The position numbers were made by a program, and so were the translations under genes. This document shows positions 15,035-21,365 of a DNA stretch of 39,135 nt, piece after piece. A model generated the notes under the pieces. That model saw nothing but the letters and a program-made list of their open reading frames with translations. It did no database searches and was not told the DNA's origin. Each line of letters starts with the position of its first letter. Position 1 is the stretch's first letter. Location of the stretch: positions 1 to 39,135 of IMG/VR virus record IMGVR_UViG_3300046718_000591. The stretch is one strand, 5' to 3'. The DNA is from a virus.

Positions 15035-15240
15035 GACGTGGTCTCCAGATGCGTGATCAGGGTGGCGAGGGTGGGGAAGCGGGCGCAGATCGCTGCCCAG
15101 CTGGAATCGTCGATGGACGCGAAGCATCCGACGGCGCGGACCTGGTTGCCGTCGCGCAGCGCAGCCAAGCCCAGCTCCAGGTAGGCCGCAGCGGCCAGGC
15201 CGATGGAGTGTCGGCCGGACCGGACCGGGAACGCGGACAT
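15031..15240 (-). CDS. Hypothetical protein, 69 aa
   Basis: The start is the ATG at 15240, one base into the stop of the upstream gene (TGATG). It reads MSAFPVRSGRHSIGLAAAAY then LELGLAALRDGNQVRAVGCF, ASIDDSSWAAICARFPTLAT. The first half resembles a tetratricopeptide-type helical pair. It is tightly packed into the translocase operon. Function unknown. Confidence 0.6.
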   Translation of the reverse strand: MSAFPVRSGRHSIGLAAAAYLELGLAALRDGNQVRAVGCFASIDDSSWAAICARFPTLATLITHLETTS

Positions 15241-15575
15241 CAGGCGGCCCTCTCGCCCTGGACGACGACGCCCTCGAAGTCGGACCACGAGGCGGCCCAC
15301 CCGGGTGCAGACATGGGCACCTCGGGGGCGTTGTCGCGGCGGCGGCGGGCCACGGTGACGAACGCGACCGCGGCCGGCGCGGCGGCCAGGCCGAGGATGG
15401 ACCAGCCGGCGCGGCCGAAGGTCACACAGCAGACCAGCGGCGCCGGCACGGACAGCGGGGCGGCGGCGAAAACGGCCCGCTCCCACAGGTGGAACCCGTA
15501 GCGGCGCGCGGCCGGGGGCGGCGCGTTCAGTTCGGTGATGACGATGGGCGACGGCTGCGGGTTGTGGTGGAACAT
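15240..15575 (-). CDS. Membrane protein, 111 aa, in translocase operon
   Basis: The ATG at 15575 has GGAGG 6 nt upstream. After a polar N-terminus (MFHHNPQPSPIVITELNAPP) there are two hydrophobic spans, AVFAAAPLSVPAPLVCCVTF (~34-53) and GWSILGLAAAPAAVAFVTVA (~57-76), then RRRR and a polar tail. The positive-inside rule puts the RRRR side in the cytoplasm. It resembles the small membrane 'spread' proteins that accompany TraB-type translocases in Streptomyces plasmids; this is inference from context. Confidence 0.65.
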   Translation of the reverse strand: MFHHNPQPSPIVITELNAPPPAARRYGFHLWERAVFAAAPLSVPAPLVCCVTFGRAGWSILGLAAAPAAVAFVTVARRRRDNAPEVPMSAPGWAASWSDFEGVVVQGERAA

Positions 15576-15644
15576 GGGTGTCCTCCTACTGGGAGAGCCG
15601 GCCGCGGCGGACTTCGAGGTGAGCCGCGGCCGGCACGGAATGGA

Positions 15645-15827
15645 TCAGCGGTTGCGCTGCTGCTCGCGAATGACGTCGACGATGCTTCTGTTCCAGGTGG
15701 ACGGGTCGTTCGGGTCCTGGCCGGTGCGAGCGATCCACTCCTCGCGGCTGGCAGCTCCGACACCCGCATCGTTCAGTGCCTGTCGGGCGTCGTTGTAGTC
15801 CTGCACGTCGTCGCGCTTGCGTGCCAT
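15645..15827 (-). CDS. Hypothetical acidic protein, 60 aa
   Basis: MARKRDDVQDYNDARQALND begins a small soluble protein ending TWNRSIVDVIREQQRNR. The ATG at 15827 has GAGGAG about 9 nt upstream. It stands alone between the DUF2637 gene and the translocase operon, same strand. No family recognised. Confidence 0.6.
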   Translation of the reverse strand: MARKRDDVQDYNDARQALNDAGVGAASREEWIARTGQDPNDPSTWNRSIVDVIREQQRNR

Positions 15828-15880
15828 GACGGGTTCTCCTCGTTCGCTGTGTCGGTCGCCCGGTCGGGCGGCTTCGACGA

Positions 15881-15906
15881 CCGGCAGGCTCCTGAGGGTC
15901 TGCCGG
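15881..15906 (-). terminator. Hairpin after DUF2637 gene
   Basis: CCGGCAG (15881-15887) pairs with CTGCCGG (15900-15906) around 12 nt, 23 nt beyond the DUF2637 stop on the minus strand. There is no T-run. It may be a weak terminator or processing site. Confidence 0.4.
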
Positions 15907-15928
15907 CCATCGGGACGGACCGCCGGGG

Positions 15929-16945
15929 TCAGTGCTGCGCGGTGCCGTTGACGGCGTCGACGGACGGAACCTCGCCGGTGTCATCCGGGCCGGGCCGGGG
16001 CCCGTGCCGCTCGGTGAGGGTCTTGAATTCGCGGTAGACGAGTGACGTGGAGCGTCCCGATTTCGCGGCTGTCACTGCTGCGGGTTCGCCGTTCAGCCAT
16101 CCGGTGGTGATGTAGGCGCGGGCGGTGTCGGTGTCCACGCGGGTGCCGGGTGTGATGTCGACGTCGTCGTGAACCTCGGCAGGGGTGGGCGGCGGGGTTT
16201 CTACCGGCGCTGGCTGCGGCGCGACGGCGGGGTCGGGGGTGTGGGTGTGAACCTGCGCGGCCACCGGCGGGGCGGCGACGGCGGATGCGGGGTTCGCTGT
16301 GTCGGCCGGGTCGGCGTCGCGGGCAGGCCGGGTTTTGTGGCCGGGGAACAGCTCGGCCAGCCGGTCACGAGACTCCCAGCGGCGCGCACCCCACACCGCG
16401 AACGGGTGGTGCAGCCACAAGTCCGCATCGACCTTCGCGGACATGCGCGACCGGCGGCGCTGCTCGCGCTTGGCACGCTCGTTGACGCGCAGCTCCAGCA
16501 TGAGGATTTCGAACGCGAATGCGGAGGCGACTGCCGGGGCGGAGACCAGCACGTGCAGGCCTGTTGACCAGTGCTGTGACGATGCGTGTTCCCAGTTCAC
16601 GTATACGCTCGCGGCGATCATCAGGTAGGTGACCAGGCGTGGGAAGCGGGCGGACTGGCCGCGGTTGGTGAATCTGGCGGCGAAGTAGGCGGCGAATAGG
16701 CCGATGCCGTCGATGGCTGCGGATGCCGAGGCGGCGAGGAGCATTGGTGCTAGGGCTTCGCGGGCGTAGCCGTAGAAGCTCCATGCGGAGATCCCGAGGC
16801 CTGGCAGTAGTACCAGCATTGATAGTGGGATCAGGTATTTCCGTTCCCGCTTGGCCAGCGGCGGCGGCGGTGCGGCGGGGCGGGCGGGTTCGGTGTGCTG
16901 GTCTTCCGGCGTGCCGGTGGCGGCTCTATCGTCTTGGGCAGGCAC
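15929..16945 (-). CDS. DUF2637 membrane protein (spread-type)
   Basis: 338 aa from a GTG at 16945 with AAGGAG about 9 nt upstream. After a Pro-rich cytoplasmic start (~1-35) come four membrane spans: ~37-58 (LIPLSMLVLLPGLGISAWSF), ~66-92, ~103-120 and ~128-150. A basic helix (RVNERAKREQRRRSRM) and a long Pro/Ala/Val tail with HTHTPDPAVAPQPAP follow. The last ~70 residues look like a small DNA-binding unit (DTDTARAYITTGWLNGEPAA, GRSTSLVYREFKTLTERHG). This arrangement is the DUF2637 family of actinobacterial plasmids, integrative elements and prophages, usually next to an FtsK-like gene, as here. Confidence 0.85.
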   Translation of the reverse strand: MPAQDDRAATGTPEDQHTEPARPAAPPPPLAKRERKYLIPLSMLVLLPGLGISAWSFYGYAREALAPMLLAASASAAIDGIGLFAAYFAARFTNRGQSARFPRLVTYLMIAASVYVNWEHASSQHWSTGLHVLVSAPAVASAFAFEILMLELRVNERAKREQRRRSRMSAKVDADLWLHHPFAVWGARRWESRDRLAELFPGHKTRPARDADPADTANPASAVAAPPVAAQVHTHTPDPAVAPQPAPVETPPPTPAEVHDDVDITPGTRVDTDTARAYITTGWLNGEPAAVTAAKSGRSTSLVYREFKTLTERHGPRPGPDDTGEVPSVDAVNGTAQH

Positions 16946-16976
16946 TTCAGGCTCCTTGTTAGCCGGGTGCTTAGCG

Positions 16977-17030
16977 GCCCCGGCTGGTGCTTGAACACTG
17001 CCGGGGCTGCGCTATTTAGTTCGAGTGTTC
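16977..17030. promoter_or_regulatory. Nested inverted repeats upstream of DUF2637 gene
   Basis: GCCCCGGC (16977-16984) / GCCGGGGC (17000-17007) and GAACACT (16993-16999) / AGTGTTC (17024-17030) interlock, the second pair using the loop of the first. They sit between the 336-aa gene and the DUF2637 gene, with an AT-rich patch (CTATTTAGTT) between. Mutually exclusive pairing or an operator for the transfer module is plausible. Confidence 0.45.
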
Positions 17031-17060
17031 CAGTGTATTGCGGTGCGTGTGGATGTTCTG

Positions 17061-18071
17061 CTAAAGCGGCGGTTTGCTGTGTTTGGTGGTGCCGAGCTCG
17101 TGCATCAACCGGGTGGCGACGTCGGACTCTTGGGCAACGAGAACTCCGTGGGCGGCGGCGCGAGTCTCGGGGGTGTCGACGGCGTTCCAGTCGTTCGCCC
17201 GCTTCCCCGGCTCATGGTCGCGGGCGGCTTCCTCGGCGGCCTCGGGGGTGGCGTAGAGCAGGGTGACGCCGCCGCCGCATGAGCACATGGCCTGCCAGTA
17301 GTTGCCCACCACCGGATGTGACTTCATGACGGTGATGTTGTGCTCGGGCTCGATGATCGTGGCGAGTTTCTCCATCGCGTCCGGGTCCAGCGTGACCGGC
17401 GCGTACGGGGAGCCCATGGGCTCGACGCGGTCGCGTGCCAAAACCTTTCTTGGACGATCCAAGGCTGAGCCGATGATGGCTTTGCGGAGGCTCTCCGGAA
17501 CCATGAAGTCGGCGATGGTGTCGTAATCATCAAGCAGTCCCCTGATGCCGGCGTCCTGCTCCGCGCTGAAATCACAGTCTTCATAAGGGATGGTGCGGCC
17601 GTCGGAAAACGTCACGGTGATGCCGTCAGTGGTGAACGCAGGCTGCTTGCGCACCAGGAGCGGGGGCCGGGCGGCCCGGCCGTAGGCGTCGGTCGCCGGC
17701 GGCCCGGCGTGTGCTTCGGCGTGGTGTGCGCGGATCGCGGCCAGGAGCTCGGTCACGGGCTGGTCGTCGAACGACTTGCACCAGCCGCAGCCGAACACGG
17801 TGTGCTCAACCCTGGCGTCGACGGTGTCGGAGCCGTAGAGGGCGTACTCGTCGAGGTCCGGTGGGGTCGTGAGGCCGCCGGCGGCTTCGACGGTGGCCTG
17901 GATGAAGGTGATGGTTGCGGTGGGTGGCCGGGAGCCGGCTTGCGCGGTCCACGTGACGGCGACGACGTCGTTGGTGACCTCGGTGTCGTCGATGTAGATA
18001 CGGGTGCCTCGGTGTTCGCCGTTGGATTCGATGCGGACGCGCGGGGGTCGTGTGAGGTGGGTGGTGTCCAT
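17061..18071 (-). CDS. Hypothetical protein with Cys pairs, 336 aa
   Basis: The start is the ATG at 18071 (MDTTHLTRPPRVRIESNGEH); the longer open frame upstream is Ser/Pro/Arg junk from another frame. Residues ~15-70 form a beta-rich unit (GTRIYIDDTEVTNDVVAVTW). FGCGWCKSF (~90-98) is a Cys pair followed by HH; CSCGGGVTLLYATPEAAEEA (~276-295) is a second Cys cluster. The middle has FSDGRTIPYEDCDFSAEQDA and a helical stretch. It is likely a soluble metal-binding protein. No family is recognised; it is the last gene of the early chain before the transfer module. Confidence 0.65.
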   Translation of the reverse strand: MDTTHLTRPPRVRIESNGEHRGTRIYIDDTEVTNDVVAVTWTAQAGSRPPTATITFIQATVEAAGGLTTPPDLDEYALYGSDTVDARVEHTVFGCGWCKSFDDQPVTELLAAIRAHHAEAHAGPPATDAYGRAARPPLLVRKQPAFTTDGITVTFSDGRTIPYEDCDFSAEQDAGIRGLLDDYDTIADFMVPESLRKAIIGSALDRPRKVLARDRVEPMGSPYAPVTLDPDAMEKLATIIEPEHNITVMKSHPVVGNYWQAMCSCGGGVTLLYATPEAAEEAARDHEPGKRANDWNAVDTPETRAAAHGVLVAQESDVATRLMHELGTTKHSKPPL

Positions 18072-18144
18072 GGTTATCCGTTCTGGATGTGGTCGGCAGG
18101 TTGCTTGGCGAGGTTGATGATGGCGTCGCCGTAGTTGGTGTCGT

Positions 18145-18429
18145 TCACGCGCCGGACCCGGGGAGTAGCAGCCCGCTGGGGAGTTGCCCGGGTGCGAAAG
18201 GCCAATCAACAAACTGGACGTGGGCCCAGCACTGGCCGCAGCCGTTGACGATGACGTCAACGAAGTTGATCGGCGGGGGTTCCTGGCCGCTGGCGGTGGC
18301 TTTGTGGACTTCGGCTGTGCAGCCGAGGCAGGCGATGCGGGTGGCGAGCAGCTGGTCGAGGCGGTCGGCGAGGCGGTCGGCGAGGTCGGCGAGGCTGGTG
18401 GCGAGGGACTCGGATGCGGGTTCAATCAT
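18145..18429 (-). CDS. Small protein with two Cys pairs, 94 aa
   Basis: MIEPASESLATSLADLADRL starts an acidic helical N-terminus with the repeat DLADRLADRLDQ. CLGC (~34-37) and CGQC (~64-67) could bind one zinc. The rest is beta-like (PPINFVDVIVNG, AHVQFVDWPFAPGQ). The ATG has GAAAGG about 9 nt upstream. Possibly a small zinc-ribbon protein; function unknown. Confidence 0.6.
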   Translation of the reverse strand: MIEPASESLATSLADLADRLADRLDQLLATRIACLGCTAEVHKATASGQEPPPINFVDVIVNGCGQCWAHVQFVDWPFAPGQLPSGLLLPGSGA

Positions 18430-18499
18430 GGTGTGGGTGCCTTTCGTTGTCGGCCGGGTGTCGCGGTGGCGGGGGTTCGGGTTGTGGGGTGGGTGGCCG

Positions 18500-18739
18500 T
18501 CAGCCTGCTGTCCATCCGCAGATGGGGCAGCGGCCGTTTTGGAGTGCGGTGCCGGTGTGGACGCCGCAGCGTTGGCCGGGGGCCTGTCGTTCGCGCAGCT
18601 CGTACCGGCCGGTGTAGGCGGCCCATATCTCCAGCTTCTGTACGGCGGGGTCGCCGCCGCGTCGGAGGATGGCTTCGATGGCGCGGTCGAGGTCGTGGCG
18701 TGTGGCTGCTGCTGCGCGGTGCTGTTCGCGGGTGGTCAC
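18500..18739 (-). CDS. Small Cys-containing protein, 79 aa
   Basis: It starts at a GTG at 18739 overlapping the previous stop (GTGA): VTTREQHRAAAATRHDLDRA. A helical first half is followed by WAAYTGRYELRERQAP and a C-terminal zinc-knuckle-like segment with RCGVHTG ... RCPICGW. Only the last part of a longer open frame is real. Function unknown. Confidence 0.6.
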   Translation of the reverse strand: MTTREQHRAAAATRHDLDRAIEAILRRGGDPAVQKLEIWAAYTGRYELRERQAPGQRCGVHTGTALQNGRCPICGWTAG

Positions 18740-19398
18740 GTTGGCCACCTGTCGTCGCAGTAGGTTTCTCGGCAGCTGAGGCGAGGCTCTGCCTCTGTGT
18801 GTCCCGCTGCGGGCTTTGCGGGCTCCAGTTCGACGCGGGACCCCTCGGCGGGTTGCGAGGCCGGGAGCGTGGCGCTCAGCGCCGTTGCGGCGGCATCGGC
18901 GGACACACGGCCGCCCGCGGCGAGCCAGGGCCCGCGATACGCGGTGCGCTCGATGTACTGGCCGCCCTGGTCGGCAGCCACGGCCATGATCGACAGTGTG
19001 GAGTGCCCGCACCACTGCTCGTCGGTGCCGTTGGGCCAGCGGATGCCCTGCTCGGTCTTCGCGTCGCCGAGCCGTGCGCGCAGCTGCTCGTTCTCGGTGG
19101 CGAGGTCGCGGACGTTGCCGACCTGCGTGGCGAGCCGCGCCTCGGCCATCTCGGCGCGGAGCCGGTACCGCCCAGCGTGCTGGCGGAGTCGGTCAGCGGT
19201 ACGGGCGGCAAACGCGGTCAGCCTGTTCGCGGCGGCCAGCTGCTCGCGGAGCTGCTGCGTCTCGGCCGCCAGCTCTTGCGCCTGCTGGGCCGTCAGGGCG
19301 CTCATGTAGTTCTGGCAGTCGGCGTTGTCGCAGCTACATGGCAGTTCGGCAAGGGCGGTCAGGCGTTCCAGCCGCTTGTCGCTCATCGGCTCAGCCAT
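18736..19398 (-). CDS. Coiled-coil protein, 220 aa
   Basis: The ATG at 19398 was chosen (MAEPMSDKRLERLTALAELP); it overlaps the upstream gene by 8 nt. A CSCDNADCQNY Cys cluster (~22-32) precedes a long coiled coil (~40-130: AQELAAETQQLREQLAAANR, RDLATENEQLRARL). The C-terminal third is globular with WPNGTDEQWCGHST and YIERTAYRGPWLAAGG. Length and layout suggest a rod with terminal domains. Function unknown. Confidence 0.65.
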   Translation of the reverse strand: MAEPMSDKRLERLTALAELPCSCDNADCQNYMSALTAQQAQELAAETQQLREQLAAANRLTAFAARTADRLRQHAGRYRLRAEMAEARLATQVGNVRDLATENEQLRARLGDAKTEQGIRWPNGTDEQWCGHSTLSIMAVAADQGGQYIERTAYRGPWLAAGGRVSADAAATALSATLPASQPAEGSRVELEPAKPAAGHTEAEPRLSCRETYCDDRWPT

Positions 19399-19735
19399 GG
19401 GTCGCCTCCGGTTCGGTCTTGTGCCAGTCGGCGATGCGCGCGGCCGTGTATGCCTGCCCTGCGGTCTCGCGGGCGTCGCCGACGGACCGGTTGCGTTCGG
19501 CGATGAATTCGGCGTGGTCGAGCCATCCGGCGGCGTGTGCGGCGCGGACTTCGCGGACGCGGCTGTCACGGATGGCGCGCAGCTCGACCGCCTCAGCGGC
19601 CAGCTGCTCGCGCTCGTCCAGGACCGCGCGGAGGTCGGACTCGCTGTAGTACGGCGCCGCGAGGCGTCCGGCCGCGACGTGTTCGTCGATGAGGGCTCGC
19701 AGGCGTCCGGCGGCGGCGTCAGTCGGGTCGGTCAC
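19391..19735 (-). CDS. Helical hypothetical protein, 114 aa
   Basis: GTG start at 19735 in a GTGA overlap. The protein is nearly all helix: AGRLRALIDEHVAAGRLAAP, SDLRAVLDEREQLAAEAVEL, AAHAAGWLDHAEFIAERNRS, ARETAGQAYTAARIADW. Coiled-coil dimerisation is likely. No family recognised; part of the overlapped early chain. Confidence 0.6.
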   Translation of the reverse strand: MTDPTDAAAGRLRALIDEHVAAGRLAAPYYSESDLRAVLDEREQLAAEAVELRAIRDSRVREVRAAHAAGWLDHAEFIAERNRSVGDARETAGQAYTAARIADWHKTEPEATHG

Positions 19736-20100
19736 GACGCGCTCCGGTCTGCATCGCGGTCGTCCTGCGCAGCTTCCTCGGCATCAACGGCGGCCAGGAA
19801 CGCTGTGGTGGCAGCCTGGTACAGCTCCATGCCCGCGACGCCGACCACGTTGACCGTGACGGTGGCGATGGATTCCCAGTCCAGTAGCGGATCGGCCTCG
19901 TGGATCTTGTCGGTCAGGGCGTTGACGATCGGCACGAGGTGCATGAGGGCTTCGCCGAGCTGCGCCTGAGTGAAGCCCGGCAGCGAGCTGGCCGCGAGGC
20001 GGCGGGTGGCGTCGACGAGGTCGCGTTCGATCGCGCCGGGCGGCAGTTCGGGGGTCTTGGCGAACACGGCAAGCAAATCGGGGGTCGTGGGATTGGCCAT
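19732..20100 (-). CDS. Hypothetical protein, 122 aa
   Basis: The start is the ATG at 20100 (MANPTTPDLLAVFAKTPELP). Contains AQLGEALMHLVPIVNALTDK and VTVNVVGVAGMELYQAATTA, then an acidic tail (EEAAQDDRDADRSAS). The hydrophobic helices look like a helical bundle rather than membrane spans. It lies two bases after the RpoA-CTD-like gene. Function unknown. Confidence 0.6.
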   Translation of the reverse strand: MANPTTPDLLAVFAKTPELPPGAIERDLVDATRRLAASSLPGFTQAQLGEALMHLVPIVNALTDKIHEADPLLDWESIATVTVNVVGVAGMELYQAATTAFLAAVDAEEAAQDDRDADRSAS

Positions 20101-20102
20101 GG

Positions 20103-20516
20103 TCAGACCCCTGCCAGTTCGGCCGCACGGTCGGCGACGAGCGCGCGGTGGTGGACGTTGCAGTTCGCACACGGCGGGGTGGGCTGGAACCCGCCGTGAC
20201 GCGCCTGCCCGGTGACGGAGTCGGTGACCACGTTCACCGCCGAGGTGGCACGCAGGCTCCCGCACACCGGGCAGGCCGGGCACGTCTTGCACACGTTGAT
20301 GGCGCCGCCGGAGGGCGCGAACCGCAGCCCCGCCGAGGCGAGGGCCTTGTCGATCGCGGCCATCTCGGTCGGCCCCGTGAACCACAGGCCGGTGACAGCC
20401 TCGCGGCTCGTCCTGACGAGCTGGGCGACGGTGGCGTACCCGGTGCCGGCGAGGTTCTTCGTGAGCACGGCCGACAGTTTCAGGTCGGCGATGGGGCTGT
20501 TCGCGGTGACGGTCAT
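20103..20516 (-). CDS. RpoA-CTD-like helix-hairpin-helix plus zinc motifs
   Basis: 137 aa from the ATG at 20516 (ATGA overlap). Residues ~11-64 follow the spacing of the RNA polymerase alpha C-terminal domain: LKLSAVLTKNLAGTGYATVA, QLVRTSREAVTGLWFTGPTE, MAAIDKALASAGL. The alpha-CTD pattern is L..L...GI.TV..L...S...L....G.....I...L...G. The C-terminal half has CKTCPACPVCG (~76-86) and CANCNVHHRAL (~116-126), likely zinc sites. It may bind DNA or touch host transcription machinery. The resemblance is by pattern only. Confidence 0.65.
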   Translation of the reverse strand: MTVTANSPIADLKLSAVLTKNLAGTGYATVAQLVRTSREAVTGLWFTGPTEMAAIDKALASAGLRFAPSGGAINVCKTCPACPVCGSLRATSAVNVVTDSVTGQARHGGFQPTPPCANCNVHHRALVADRAAELAGV

Positions 20517-20713
20517 GCGCTGGTCTCCTTCGTGGTGGTGGCGGTGTCCGCGTCCATGAGGCAGGCCGGGCACATGTCGCTGCCGTTGACGTGCAGCCAG
20601 CCGTGGGCCTGCATCCATGGGGTGATCGCGGTGTCGAAGGCCGCGTCGAAGCGGGCGGGGGCTTCGGACTTGCACTTGTCGCAGGTGAGGATCGTTCGGT
20701 TTCGGGTGGTCAT
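20513..20713 (-). CDS. Small zinc-ribbon protein, 66 aa
   Basis: MTTRNRTILTCDKCKSEAPA opens with CxxC, and MCPACLMDAD near residues 47-56 supplies the second CxxC, so one zinc is probably bound. Joined to its neighbours by ATGA overlaps on both sides. Small zinc ribbons like this are common in phage early regions; partner unknown. Confidence 0.65.
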   Translation of the reverse strand: MTTRNRTILTCDKCKSEAPARFDAAFDTAITPWMQAHGWLHVNGSDMCPACLMDADTATTTKETSA

Positions 20714-21057
20714 GTCAGGCTCCTGAGCTGGTCGTGGGGTGTCAGCGGCATGTCTGTTTCAGTTTTCGGCCCCTGTTTGAGGGCCTCGTCGGGCGCGTCG
20801 CCGGCCGGAACTGCGCCCTCGGCGAGGACGCGCCGAGCGACGTCCAGGGCCTGGAGCGCGCCCTCGACGTGGCGGCCGAACGCGAAGGCAACGTCGCGGG
20901 CCTGCCCGGTCTCGTTGCTGTAGCCGGACGCGCGGTGCGCGGTGTAGGCCTCGTCGCGCAGGAACCGGGTGTGGTTCCACAGGGCGTCCATGGCGCCGAT
21001 GGCTTTGCCGAGGTAGATGGCGGTGTGTTGTTCGGACGGCGGGTTCTTGGCGGTCAT
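20710..21057 (-). CDS. Helical hypothetical protein, 115 aa
   Basis: MTAKNPPSEQHTAIYLGKAI starts a helical protein with GAMDALWNHTRFLRDEAYTA, DVAFAFGRHVEGALQALDVA and a polar tail (KTETDMPLTPHDQLRSLT). It is linked by ATGA to both neighbours, downstream of the origin-bearing initiator in the same operon. No family recognised. Confidence 0.6.
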   Translation of the reverse strand: MTAKNPPSEQHTAIYLGKAIGAMDALWNHTRFLRDEAYTAHRASGYSNETGQARDVAFAFGRHVEGALQALDVARRVLAEGAVPAGDAPDEALKQGPKTETDMPLTPHDQLRSLT

Positions 21058-21365
21058 GTGTCCTCGTCTTGGGTGGCTTTGCGGTCGGCTGCGCAGCCTC
21101 GGCAGGGCTGCTGCTGCATGTGCGTCGGGCAGACGCCGTGGCGGGTGCGCATCGTCGGCGCCGCGCCGCGCTGCTGCCCGGGTCCCCAGCCGCGCAGGTC
21201 CAGGCGCGTCAGCAGGCGGTTGGCCAGCCGCTCGGCGGTGAGCGCGCCCTGCGCGTCGCGGATCTCGTGAACGAACGTGAGCAGCAGGTTGCGGCGTTCG
21301 TCGGAGGCGGGGTTGTCGGGCGGCTGCCAGTACGGGACGAGGCTGCGCTTGCGGGCGTCGGTCAT
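21054..21365 (-). CDS. Hypothetical protein with Cys ending, 103 aa
   Basis: MTDARKRSLVPYWQPPDNPA, then SDERRNLLLTFVHEIRDAQG, AERLANRLLTRLDLRGWGPG and a C-terminal cluster HGVCPTHMQQQPCRGCAADR with three Cys and two His, possibly a small zinc site. ATGA-coupled directly after the initiator gene, which makes a replication accessory role (for example helicase loading) conceivable; this is context only. Confidence 0.6.
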   Translation of the reverse strand: MTDARKRSLVPYWQPPDNPASDERRNLLLTFVHEIRDAQGALTAERLANRLLTRLDLRGWGPGQQRGAAPTMRTRHGVCPTHMQQQPCRGCAADRKATQDEDT

